From assembly GCA_026210745.1 (NCBI GenBank), contig CP110630.1, positions 4,836,001 to 4,900,000 of the forward strand: 64,000 bases of DNA, given 5' to 3'. The position numbers and the translations under genes are program-made. This document shows, piece after piece, positions 12,204-22,790 of this stretch. Each line of letters begins with the position of its first letter. Positions within the stretch are counted from its first letter, which is position 1. A model generated the notes under the pieces. It had not been told where the DNA came from, did no database searches, and saw only the letters and a list, made by a program, of their open reading frames with translations. Source of the DNA: Exobasidium rhododendri. Lineage: Eukaryota; Basidiomycota; Exobasidiomycetes; Exobasidiales; Exobasidiaceae.

Positions 12204-14558
12204 CTAATTGAACATGTTTGACAACCTCTCCTCGACGTCTTGCTCTGTCATTCTGATATGCTTTTGCGGATCTGCAGAGTCCAATGGTGGGGAGGGAAAG
12301 AAGAGCAATCAGTTGGTCATACGTTCCATCACTCCACACCCTAATCCTACCCACTTTTACTGAAATCGCTCGCTCGATGCTTCGCTAAGAATCGAGCGTA
12401 CATGGGACATATCATTCGAATCACCTCGCTTCTCAGCTTTTCACGCAGCTGAGGATCGTCTTTTGCAACGGGAAAGGCACGATGAAGTCGCTCTAGGTCG
12501 TCCAATCCGTCGTAAAATTTACTTAGTAGGACAGGGGCGACAGATTTAGCTTCTTTCAATGCTTTTCGTGTGTGATTCTCCACTCTCCCTCTTCAGCGAT
12601 ACTCACGCAAAACGGTCCTTCACTGCTGCCCTCTCTCCTCCTCCGCCCATAGTCATGGCCGTGATCTTGCTACCTGACTTGGTGTTTAGCCCCACCCCTT
12701 CCTCTATGATCGCACCAACGATGGGATTCCAAGCGTCCAGGTAGGTAGTGTTTGCCGCTCGCAATGCACCGTCCAGCAATTCACCTCCCACAGAACCCAA
12801 GCAAGCGCCTAGACCCGACACTGACTCTCGATCTGAACGGAGAATCTCCCTCTTGATGTACCCGATGTTATTCAGTAAGAAGATACTAGCAGTGGACATC
12901 TGACGGATCGCTCTACTCCTCGCTTCTAGAGCATTGAGCAGGGCCGCAAGAACGTCGGCCAAGTATTGCGACAAGATGGTATCCCTTTCTTCTAAACCCA
13001 ATGAAAGCACAGGAGCACTGCCTGCATTCGACGTCCAACTTCCTGCACCCAAATCAGAAAGCATCGGACGGACAACGTCGGCATATTCGCACAAGTGTCG
13101 CATGAAGTTGAGACTTGAGTAGGTGATCTCATTGATCGTCGTGCTGGGCACCTCGCCGTCTCGCTGGTGAGGCATTCCGTTGATCTCCTTGATAAAGGCA
13201 GGAAACACTTTCATAGCTGTAGCTCGGATCGACGTCAAGCTTTCTGTCAAGGCATGGATGGATGTGTGTTCTTGGTGGTGGCTAGTCTCTTGACGTGCAC
13301 AATTTGCCACAATGATGTTATCCCATCGCGGGGCGACATGACTCAAGACGCCAATCACGTCGAAAGCAAAAAAGCTGTGCAAAGATGAAGAATTGCGTAG
13401 GATCTCCGCATGTAGGTTGTTGAGTGAAGTGGAGAAGGAGCGGAGAGGGATGCGGAGAAGACGAGAAAATGTCGATTGGATCGTCGAAGAGGAAGAAGGT
13501 GGAGACAAGGATTGGAGCAATTCTGTCAGAATCAATAGCTCACACTGTTAGAAGCAATCGAATGAGCATACATTACATCTACCACTCATCGACGACACTC
13601 CGTGCTTAATCTCTTTACTCACCTCTGCCATGTCCAGTGTCGCATCGATCCAATCAGAAAGCCCTGCACTTCCTCGAGCATATCCCGTGTTCTCATCATC
13701 ATTCTGCCATGCAGCAGTCATACCAGCTCGACCTGCGGTACTTCCTAGCCTTTCCTGAGAGTGCTTGACTACTCTTTGCGACAATGACATGAGGCAGGCA
13801 TCCATGTATCTACCTCTGATGTCCGAGTAAGCTACAAGAGCAGATGAAAAGGGAGCGTGATGCGTCTGAGGATGAGTCGGCAGTGTCTTCAGGAATGAGA
13901 AGAGAGGTACGATCGCATCTACAGTCGCAATCGATAATGGCGGGAAAGGTGTTTCTTGACTAATGTACTCTGCCAAATCTAAACCTTGCTGATCGCTCTC
14001 CAATGTCACCCAATCTTTGATCACATCTGCAATCTTGCGGCTTCCTACTTCGATCAAATCGTACATTCGGAGCATGACCTTCTGCTGTGACTGGAGATTC
14101 GACATTGCAAGGTAGTCTAGACCTTGCTTGACTCGAGTCACAGTATCCAGATATGGATTGAGGTCTCTGGCAGAAGGACCCTGTTGAATGAGCGGCTCTT
14201 CATCCTGTAGAACGTCGTAGTGGCCCAGTGTCTTGTTCAGGCTGTCCAAGACACGATCAACGTTGTTCTGTATTCGCAGTAGTGTCTGCGTACTCCTATG
14301 GATAGGGAGCATGGTACTTTCCAGCTTTATCAGTCTTTTGTCAAAGCCAGACAAGATAGAAGTCATTCGGTTCGTCAGCGATCCGAGCTTCTTCTGGTTC
14401 TGTGCGAGCAACTCAACCTCGGCCAGAGCCAGTTCCGTATCATTGTTTAAGCTGGCCGATTGCGGTGCGGACGATGAGACGGCGTTGTTAAGCTGGTGAG
14501 CGGGATAGTGTGCAGGAACCGATAACGAAGACAATGACCCGCTTGGAGTGATGGTCAT
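12204..14558 (-). CDS. EXO70: Exocyst complex component Exo70
   Basis: Exocyst subunit that binds phosphoinositides and Rho GTPases and tethers secretory vesicles at sites of polarised growth. Exons: 13623-14558, 12607-13544, 12355-12521 and 12204-12271, joining in phases 0, 2 and 1, to give about 702 aa. N-terminal coiled-coil region: ALAEVELLAQNQKKLGSLTN. Family block: GPSARDLNPYLDTVTRVKQG. The C-terminal bundle is recovered only after splicing: KDRFA|KFYDGLDDLERLHRAF, then DFSK|NPQKHIRMTEQDVEERL...NMFN, which is the basic Exo70 C-terminal motif for membrane binding. Intron 3 uses an unusual acceptor context, CTACTAAG. The gene is divergent from POL3 and convergent with the bL36m gene (133 bp apart). 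Confidence 0.92.
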
Positions 14559-14945
14559 TATGAAGCAGTATCTCTCCTCTCCCTCGCCTTAGTAAGTCCA
14601 CAGAGGAGCCAACGCAAAGGCAAAGTATCGAATGTCGAGGTGGTGGTAGTCTTTCCGTTTCAACATTAGCTCTCGCACGGATGCCCGGTCACAGACGATG
14701 AAGGGCGGCGCGCCATGCGAGGTAAAGAGAGTTGCGACGCGCTTAGAAACACGAAAAAGGTAGTGTTGGAGTTGAGTAGGGGGGACGTGAACAATGTCGA
14801 CAGGCTCCTGCTACCACTAACCTTTCTACTCCGCTGCTCGGTCGTCAGCTTTCTTCCACTTATACTGGCCTTGTCTCCTCTCACGTCTGCGTCCAGCTGG
14901 AGCAATTCCTGAAGCTGCATCGCTAGGCACCTTAGGAGTACCAAG
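14559..14945. promoter_or_regulatory. Divergent EXO70-POL3 promoter region with an MCB-like core
   Basis: This 387-bp region separates the two start codons. It contains GACGCGC (14736-14742), which includes the ACGCG core of MluI-cell-cycle-box elements bound by MBF-type factors at replication genes, about 205 bp upstream of the POL3 ATG. A GGCGCGCC palindrome lies nearby (14707-14714). Linking these to cell-cycle control of polymerase delta is inference from position and core match only. Confidence 0.3.
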
Positions 14946-17900
14946 ATGGTCCCTGTTCCTGTCTCTCCTCACTTGTAAGTGCTCTTGTTGGAAACGAAAC
15001 GGCCAAAGGCAGTGCGTGCGAGAAGTGAGCAGAGAATTGACAATTTCTATGGCGGTCTGCTCTCAGCACAAGCACGGAACACAGTGTGGTAGTCAGAAAA
15101 CCCTTGACGAAGAGGAGGAAAATCAATGGCGTGGCAGAAGATGCCCCGTCTTTCACTGAGACGCTCAAAAAGCTGCAGGAGGAGGCAGCTGCTACTGGCG
15201 AGAGTGGAAGCGGTGAAGAGCAATGGCCTCGACCGGCGTTAGACAAGATCGACCCCACCAAAGATGACATTACGTTTCAGCAGATTGATATTGAGGAAGC
15301 AAACGCACCTGGTCAAACTCCTTCTATTCGCATCTATGGTGTGAACGCCAAGGGTAACTCGGTGCTCATTCATGTCCATGGTTTTCGGCCCTATTTCTTC
15401 ATTCACGCTCCTCGCAATTTTGGACCCTCTCACTGTCGAGAGTTCCTGAATCACCTCAATACACTGTTCGGCCAGCGGATAGTGCAGGATGTCTCTTTAT
15501 GCAGTAAGAAGAGCCTCATGAACTACAGCGGTAGTGAAGAAGTTGCTTTCCTAAAGATTACCATCTCAGACCCGAGAAGTCTACCAAAGGTTCGAGGATC
15601 GTTGGAGAGAGGAGAGGTCAACTTTAAGGAATTCATCAAGTCGGGCGAAAGCCTGTTGACGTATGAAAACATCGCCTACACTTTGCGTTTCATGATCGAC
15701 TACAAGATTGTAGGCATGAACTGGCTGCAGATTCAGGCAGGAAAGTATAAAGTAAGGGAAGCATCTCGCCAAGTCTCCCTCACTCAGATTGAATTGGATT
15801 GCGAGCCAGACGCTGTGAAGTCGTACGCACCAGAGGGAGAGTGGTCGAATGTTGCGCCATTGCGGATTCTCAGCTTCGACATCGAATGTGCTGGCAGAAA
15901 GGGGATCTTTCCTGAAGCGCAAGAAGATCCCGTCATTCAGATTGCCTCCATGGTCACTCGGCAAGGCGAAGCAGTGCCGTTTGTCAAAAATGTCTTTACC
16001 TTGAACAGTTGTGCGCCCATCGTCGGATCCCAGGTCTTGTCTTTTGATAAGGAAGCGGAGATGTTGGAGGCGTGGGCTAATTTTGTTAAGATAGTGGATC
16101 CAGACGTCGTCATTGGATACAACATTGCCAATTTCGACTTTCCTTACTTGCTCGATCGAGCCAAGGCCTTGCGAGCGACGAAATTCCCCTATCTAGGACG
16201 AGAAAGAAATACGAAAACGGAAGCAAAGGATACACACTTTTCATCGAAGGCATATGGAACGAGGGACAGCAAGAACACAGAATTGCAGGGCCGGATCCAG
16301 CTGGACATGCTAGAGGTGATGAGGAGAGATCATAAGCTACGAAGCTACTCGCTGAATTCAGTCTCATTCGAATTTCTCGGCGAGCAGAAGGAGGACGTAC
16401 ATTTCAGTCTGATCACTGAGCTGCAAAACGGTGGACCGGAAGCGAGGAGAAGACTAGCCGTCTACTGTCTGAAGGACGCTTATCTACCTCAACGACTCAT
16501 GGACAAGCTGATGTGCTTTATCAACTACGTGGAGATGGCTCGAGTCACAGGCGTACCCTTCAACTACTTGCTCTCACGAGGTCAGCAGATCAAAGTTGTC
16601 TCTCAACTGTTCCGAAAAGCAGACGAGGAAGGCTATCTAGTGCCCTCTTTCAAAGGAGAAGGTACAGAGGATCAATACGAGGGCGCCACCGTACTTGAAC
16701 CGAAGCAAGGGTACTACGATAAGCCGGTAGCCACGCTTGATTTTGCATCCCTTTACCCCTCTATCATGATGGGTCATAATCTGTGCTACACGACCCTCCT
16801 CAACAAAGCGACAATCGATCGACTGCAACTGAAAGAAGGCGTTGACTACACAGTGACACCCAACAAGAACTGCTTTGTGAAGCCAGGGGTTCGAAAGGGC
16901 TTACTACCCATCATCTTGGAGGATCTGCTGGCAGCAAGGAAGCGAGCCAAAGCTGACTTAAAAAAGGAAACGGACCCGTTCAAGAGAGCCGTCTTGGATG
17001 GTAGACAATTGGCTCTCAAGATCAGTGCAAACTCTGTCTATGGGTTCACAGGAGCCACTGTGGGCAAGTTGCCTTGCCTAGAGATCTCCATGAGCGTGAC
17101 AGCGTACGGTCGGGAGATGATTGAGTCGACAAAGCAGCTCGTGGAAAGCCACTATACGATCAAGAATGGATACGAGAATGATGCGCAGATCATTTATGGT
17201 GATACAGACAGTGTCATGGTCTTGTTTGGCTGTGAAGACTTGAAGCGAGCGATGGAGTTGGGCGACGAGGCAGCGAAGAAAGTGTCGGAAACCTTCATCA
17301 ATCCGATACGACTGGAGTTTGAGAAAGCCTACTGGCCGTATTTACTGATCAGCAAGAAACGATACGCTGGACTGTATTGGACGAATCCGGAAAAGTACGA
17401 CAAGATGGACACCAAGGGAATCGAGACTGTACGAAGAGACAACTGTCGACTCGTTCAGACGCTCATCGATACGTGTCTCCGAAAGATGCTGATCGATCGG
17501 GATGTCCAGGGAGCCGAAGAATTCGTCAAGCAGACTATTTCAGATCTGCTGCAGAACAAAGTGGACATGTCTCAACTGGTCATCTCGAAGCAGCTGGCAA
17601 AAGCTGATTATGCGGCAAAGCAAGCCCATGTTGAGTTAGCGGAAAGGATGAGGAAGAGAGATCCGGGAAGTGCACCTGCACTGGGCGATCGAGTGCCCTT
17701 TGTGATCGTCAAGGGCACAAAGGGAGCCGCTGCGTATGAGAGAAGCGAGGATCCTCTGTACGTGTTGGAGCATGGTGTGCCGATCGACAGTCGATACTAT
17801 CTGGACAACCAATTGTCCAAACCATTGATGCGGATCTTTGAGCCGATCATGGGCAGCAAAGCGTCGACACTACTGAACGGAGCTCACACTAGAGTCGTGC

Positions 17901-18238
17901 AGAATGCGACGTCCAATGTAGGAGCTCTGATGAAGTTTGCAGTGAAATCGGCCACCTGCTTAGGATGTCGGACTCCACTGAAGGACTCAAAGCAACCGGT
18001 CTGCGATCGATGCAGACATCGAGTTCATGAGATTTATGCTTCCAAGTTGTTCGCTTCTAGTGCAGCCGACGTGGAGTGGGCGAGAATGTGGACGACCTGT
18101 CAAAGATGTGCTGGGACAGTGGCAAGTGATGTGTTATGCTCCAATGCAGATTGTGTCATCTACTTTCGTCGCAAGAGATCGCAAAAGGACGCCGAGGAAG
18201 CTTCGAAGACACTGGCAAGATTCGATGTTTCGTGGTGA
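14946..18238 (+). CDS. POL3: DNA polymerase delta catalytic subunit
   Basis: Family B replicative polymerase that synthesises the lagging strand with PCNA and proofreads 3'-5'. A 29-nt first exon (14946-14974, MVPVPVSPH, GTAAGT donor) is spliced to the main exon. Two acceptors fit the phase, at 15066/15067 and 15084/15085, giving 1,066 or 1,060 aa. Exonuclease motifs: FDIECAG (about residue 275), NIANFDFPYLL and YCLKDAYLP. Polymerase motif A is DFASLYPSIM (about 562), motif B KISANSVYGFTG (about 655) and motif C YGDTDSV (about 715), with both catalytic aspartates present. The C-terminus has CysA (CLGCRTPL...CDRC, about 968) for zinc and PCNA interaction and CysB (CQRC...CSNADC, about 1015), the 4Fe-4S site in this family. 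All catalytic residues look intact. Confidence 0.97.
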
Positions 18239-19283
18239 AATGGAGGCGGGGAGGGATGGTGGTGAGGGGGAAAATGAGGGGGCGAAGCGCTGGTGTGGTA
18301 TAACGATGAGGTGGAGGAGGAAGGCTAACAAGGCAGTATCAATCACAACGTTTACTATGCCCATGTACTGTATATTGATTATTATTTCAGAGCTGGATAG
18401 AACACAATCTCTTGCTTTGATTGAATGCGACCGACTGCCATCTGAGTAGTACATGCTACAGCAGATAGGGCTTCTAGCGTAATACTACACTCGGACTTGC
18501 CTCGCAGCAATGATCGCTTCCCCCTTGACCTGAGCATGAGTCTGTGTAACCACGCGACTGAAATTTTCCCTAGGGCTTGCTTACCTAAGCAGCGAATCTC
18601 TCTCTATAGAAGATTTGATGCACGTCTGGAAAGTCAAAGTTCTATTCCTCGGGGGGTGATACGTGTACCCATCTGAGGAGCTAAATCATGCAAGAGTCAT
18701 TAATACTTTCAAAAGTGTTAAACGCGTGTAGAAAAATAATACAATTAACCTCTTACTCATTTGACATTTACTAGAAAACGCTCGTTGTGAGAAGACAGAC
18801 GTTGTGTAGCCTTTCACAATAACGATTATCAATGACAACCATCTCACAGTCTCAGTGTATCATATCACTCTGATGATGGTGTTTATGCTGTCAGATTAAG
18901 AACATTGTACTTGACTTTTGACAAATCTAGAGGCTCCCCTTCAAAGTCACGGTCAAGAATCCAGAATTCTGCACGTGATCAAATTCTGAGTGTATTTGTA
19001 GTAGAATCAATTTTGTAATGATTCGTGCATATTTTAGCTCCTCACATAGGTACACGTATCTTCCCCCCTCTTCCTCAACGAGTGACGTCGGGCGGTTTCG
19101 TGAAGCTTCGAGGCCTCCACCGAGAAAGGAAAAGTGTCGGAACAGGGCGCACCGCACCGCTAAAGCGTTGCATGCAATTAGATTTAGAACAACTTCTCAC
19201 ACTAAAGAACTCGCACTACTTTCGACTTCTGCTTCCTTTTTTCCCCTTCCTCTCCTTCACGAACTCGCAACGAGCAGCACACA
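18239..19283. other. Long intergenic region between POL3 and SIS1
   Basis: This 1.05-kb stretch is unusually AT-rich in its middle (about 18660-19040). No ORF resembles a protein. It holds the POL3 3' UTR and the SIS1 promoter. Near the SIS1 end are a perfect heat-shock element (19097-19109) and a CRE-like TGACGTCG (19083-19090). A TGATGATGG box near 18871 was examined as a possible box C/D snoRNA and rejected. An unannotated non-coding RNA cannot be excluded by eye. Confidence 0.5.
19097..19109 (+). promoter_or_regulatory. Heat-shock element, three perfect units
   Basis: TTCGTGAAGCTTC matches TTCnnGAAnnTTC, the three-unit inverted array bound by trimeric Hsf1, with no mismatch. It lies 175 bp upstream of the Hsp40 start codon, a normal promoter distance, and next to a CRE-like TGACGTCG (19083-19090). 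Heat or proteotoxic-stress induction of this SIS1-like gene is the expected consequence. Confidence 0.8.
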
Positions 19284-20615
19284 ATGGGAAAAGATTACTA
19301 CAAAGTCTTGGGTGTCGATAAGAAAGTAGACGACGATGCTCTCAAGAAAGGTGAGTGAGCAGCATTCTTAAGCAGACGTTACGCCAGGGGGGGGGGCAAG
19401 TCCGACCGAAGCTGACTGTTTGTCTCCCTGCTGAACACGTTGCGTCTAACAGCATACAAGAAGGCAGCTCTGAAGTGGCATCCTGATAGGAACAAGGACA
19501 ACGTAGAGACGGCAAACAAAAAGTTCCAAGAATTGGGAGAAGCTTTTGAAGTGCTCAGTGACAAGAATAAAAGAGCGGTATATGATCAGTATGGAGAAGA
19601 AGGACTGAAAGCTACCGGTGGTGGTGGTGCTGGCCCACCTCCTGGAGCCGCAAATATGGGCGGATTCCCTGGATTCGGTGGTGCTGGTGGAATGCCATCT
19701 GGGTCGACATTTTCTTTCGGCGCGGGCGGACCAGGAGGTGGTTTCCAGCCGAGTGATCCGAATGATATCTTTAGTCAGATCTTCGGAGCGATGGGCGGGG
19801 GTGGAGGTGCCGGGATGAGCAGCATGTTTGGCGGAGACGATGATATGGGCATGGGAGGTGGCGCAAGGCGTACGAGAAGGTCAGGCGGTGGTGCTCCCGG
19901 AGGGATGGGAGGGATGGGAGGAATGGGCGGAATGGGAGGAATGGGAGGAATGCCAGGGGGAATGGGGGGCATGGGAGGTATGCCTTTCGATATGGGCGGT
20001 GGCATGGGAGGTGGCCGATCGTCTTCACCGACAGAGCCGCCGGCCAACGTCAAAGATATTGAGAAACCCTTGGCTGTGTCATTGGAAGACTTGTACTCTG
20101 GAACGACAAAGAAGCTGAAGGTGGGCAAGAGGTCTCTTGATGGTAGTAAGGATGAAAAGGTCCTCGCTGTTGATGTGAAGCCTGGATGGAAAAAGGGTAC
20201 CAAGGTCCGTTTTGCTGGAGCCGGCAATGAAGTCACGCCTGGTAAATCGCAAGACGTCGTGTTCATCATCGAAGAGAAGCCTCACGAGCGATTCTCCAGG
20301 GTCGACAACGATCTGATCATCACAGTGCCAGTTGGTCTCCTTGACGCTCTTGACCCTCCCAAGCCCGGATCTGCCGCAAGCAAGAAGTTCGTCACGACGT
20401 TAGATGGAAGGAAGATTGACGTACCCTTGGCCACACCAAAGGCAGGCTCTACCAGCATCCAAAACGGTCAGGAGACAAAGATTGCAAACGAAGGCATGCC
20501 TATCAGCAAGACGGCAGGCAAGACCAAAGGAGACCTCATTGCGAGATGGCAAGTCACCCTACCTGATCGCCTAACACAAGACCAAAAGGAAGGCGTTCGC
20601 AAGGTTCTCGGCTAG
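19284..20615 (+). CDS. SIS1: Hsp40 co-chaperone of the Sis1/DNAJB type
   Basis: Class B J-protein that delivers clients to cytosolic Hsp70 and stimulates its ATPase. Exon 1 (19284-19350) carries [20 protein letters not shown]; exon 2 (19453-20615) completes the J domain in phase 1, with the essential HPD in [10 protein letters not shown]. Total 409 aa. A long G/F-G/M region (residues about 75-195) follows, including repeated GGM units and [16 protein letters not shown]. There is no CxxCxGxG zinc-finger block, so it is class B, not class A. The C-terminal substrate domains start at [20 protein letters not shown] and include [14 protein letters not shown] and DGRKIDVPL. The G-rich linker is longer than in yeast Sis1 (352 aa). 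Intron 1 contains a 10-nt poly(G) run; a perfect heat-shock element sits upstream. Confidence 0.93.
19387..19396. repeat. Poly(G) run, 10 nt, in the SIS1 intron
   Basis: Sense-strand G10 inside the single intron of the Hsp40 gene, 36 bp after the donor. Confidence 0.95.
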
Positions 20616-20717
20616 GGAGAGGGACACACACACACACTTCCACTCACGTCTCCCAGAAAAGATCCTCTTATGTAGTAGTACAAATCTCGGTGTGGTAGAA
20701 TTACAATGAACCCCGTG

Positions 20718-22340
20718 TCACCATCTTTCTAAGTCTTTGCGTGGATTCTGAGCTTCGGCTGGCCCTTTCCTTGTATCTTGTCCCGTAGAGTAGTGAACAG
20801 ACTTGCTTCCATCACCTCGCCGATGATGGCTGTCACGACCAGAGCTGTCCTTTCCTTTGCCTTCCCTTGAGTCAACCCAGTCCCTCCCTCTTCTGCCATC
20901 ACGCGCTCTCTCTTCTTGTGCTTTCTTTGCTCCATCGCTTCCACCAAAGCCTAGTTGAGCTGCTTTGGAAGATGTCGTGTCTCTTGGGTCGAGAGTCACA
21001 TACTCATCACCATCGTGCCCATCGTTCGCCAACGCCTTTCCGCCAAAGTCAAATCTATGACTTCGCCAGTCCTCGTCATCATCATCTTCTCCATCGCTTG
21101 CTCCATACTCTTTGTACTCCTTTGGCACCTCTTCTCCCTCCTTTCTCAAAATCCGCTTCTCTTGCTTTGCTGCTTTGGCTTCCGCCCTCAACCGTTTCTG
21201 AAACGAAGATAGCATGCTCGCCGTCTCTTCGTCCTTCCTCTTGCTTGAAGAAGAGGAGGAAGCTGCTGACTTCTTGTACTTTTCTCGATATTCTTGCAAC
21301 AAATTCTTGCCTCTACCACTCCTTTTCTCTTTTGCATTTCCCTCTGTGATCTGCTTGGCCGAGCCTCGTAATGAAGCCTCCAAATCTGCAATCTTGTCCG
21401 CTGATGAAGATTCCTTCGCCTTTGGTACATGATGACTTCGTAGATCACTCAGAGCAACTTCGGGCTCCTTCGTGTCTTTCAACGTCCTTCTCCTCTCTGC
21501 ACTTTCTTCGTCTACCTTTTGCCCCTTTTCAGACATAGAATCAATGGCTATGCTCGGGCTAGACTTCCTCGCTGACTCTGCACGTAGCCTTTTATCGTTC
21601 TTAAGAAGGTCGTGACTGCTCTTTGGGCCCTTGAACCGCTCATCGTCCGCCACGTCTTCATCTTGCCCAAAGCTGAGTAGGGAGGTGTTCTTCTTATTCT
21701 TCTTCTTATCCACGTCACCCGTCTCCTTTCTCTCCAACAATCTCTTTGCAGCTCCGAGTCTGTTCCTCTTCATCTCCTCTCGCTCTTCCTTCGTCACTCG
21801 AAGTTGTATCTCTCCTTCGAATGGGTTTTCTACCACTCGAATCGTCTTGAGCTTGGGTGGAAAGGCGGGCCTGTCATCTTCGCCAATCTCGCCTACTCCT
21901 TCTGCCATGCTGACCAAATTATATATTGTGTTGTTGTTGATCCTACCAAACATCGTGTGACGTCCTTGTAGCTCCGGTGTTGATGCGAGCGTCAGAAAGA
22001 ATTGAGAATCATTGGAATTTGGCAGAGAGGCATTGGCCATGCCGAGCAGGCCACGCCGATTAAAGCGAAGTCTTTGGTGCAATTCATCTGAAAACGATTG
22101 TCCGTAAAACGATTCTCCCCCTAGTCCACTACCACTTGGATCGCCCGTTTGTACGATGAAGTCGGGTATCACTCGATGCCAAATAAGGTTGTCATAATAT
22201 CCTTCCAGAGCCAAAGCAATAAAATTCTTGCACGCTTGGGGACACTCCTTTGCAAAGAGCTCGATCTCAATATCCCCTTTGTTCGTTTCCAGGATCACCT
22301 TCCCTGAGTAGGGCGGCTCGGTGATGTAGATATTAGACAT
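20718..22340 (-). CDS. CWC27: Spliceosome-associated cyclophilin Cwc27
   Basis: Component of the activated spliceosome (with Cwc22 in yeast and human complexes). Single exon, 540 aa. Residues 1 to about 175 are a cyclophilin domain: GDIEIELFAKECPQACKNFI, LIWHRVIPDFIVQTGDPSGS, SQFFLTLASTPELQGRHTMFG. The position of the CypA drug-binding tryptophan (EWLDGKH) is Glu here (PELQGRH), as in human CWC27, so prolyl isomerase activity is probably weak or absent. The C-terminal 360 residues are charged and disordered, with Lys/Arg/Glu runs, Ser repeats and the family block EEREEMKRNRLGAAKRLLER. It is convergent with SIS1 (about 100 bp) and divergent from BUD6 (450 bp). Confidence 0.93.
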   Translation of the reverse strand: MSNIYITEPPYSGKVILETNKGDIEIELFAKECPQACKNFIALALEGYYDNLIWHRVIPDFIVQTGDPSGSGLGGESFYGQSFSDELHQRLRFNRRGLLGMANASLPNSNDSQFFLTLASTPELQGRHTMFGRINNNTIYNLVSMAEGVGEIGEDDRPAFPPKLKTIRVVENPFEGEIQLRVTKEEREEMKRNRLGAAKRLLERKETGDVDKKKNKKNTSLLSFGQDEDVADDERFKGPKSSHDLLKNDKRLRAESARKSSPSIAIDSMSEKGQKVDEESAERRRTLKDTKEPEVALSDLRSHHVPKAKESSSADKIADLEASLRGSAKQITEGNAKEKRSGRGKNLLQEYREKYKKSAASSSSSSKRKDEETASMLSSFQKRLRAEAKAAKQEKRILRKEGEEVPKEYKEYGASDGEDDDDEDWRSHRFDFGGKALANDGHDGDEYVTLDPRDTTSSKAAQLGFGGSDGAKKAQEERARDGRRGRDWVDSREGKGKDSSGRDSHHRRGDGSKSVHYSTGQDTRKGPAEAQNPRKDLERW

Positions 22341-22790
22341 TTCTGCTCATCGCCTCGGCAGGTGTGGACGGAAACTGGATGCGACCGATCGCCAAGACGA
22401 TACCATCTCAATGTTCCGAGACCTTGGCTTCGAAGGTTTATATTTCGGATGCCTGCAGGTCCATTCTGACCTTAAAATATGCCCACACGTGCAATCTTGT
22501 CCATCTTGCTCCAACTTCCAAAGGACGCTAAAAATACCGTTGGACCTGCCTGCGAAAGTGCCAATTAGAGCATGCTCCAGACCATCGAGTATTTCGATTG
22601 TCACTGCGGACACAACGTTGCCATCTCTTCAAGCTCTTCCGCTGACTCCAGCCAATCCTGTGGTTGGGCGGCATCAACGTCAGACTGTAGCTGAACATTA
22701 TTTTTGCGGGTCGACTGATCGCTGTCGACACTCCGCTCCGCCGCCAGAACGCGAAGAGGCTCTGCTCAACTTCGACAGACGCGAGGCATC
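22341..22790. other. Divergent CWC27-BUD6 promoter region
   Basis: 450 bp between two divergent start codons. The overlapping small ORFs on both strands show no family match. No TATA box or specific operator was recognised. Confidence 0.5.

Noticed and set aside
18865-18995. Possible box C/D snoRNA (TGATGA near 18871, CTGA near 18986)
   Set aside because: The spacing is long, the terminal stem pairs only three bases before mismatching, and there is no C'/D' pair, so the boxes are probably chance matches.
20867-21349. 160-aa plus-strand ORF
   Set aside because: Antisense shadow of the low-complexity C-terminus of CWC27; Ser/Leu/His-rich translation with no start context.
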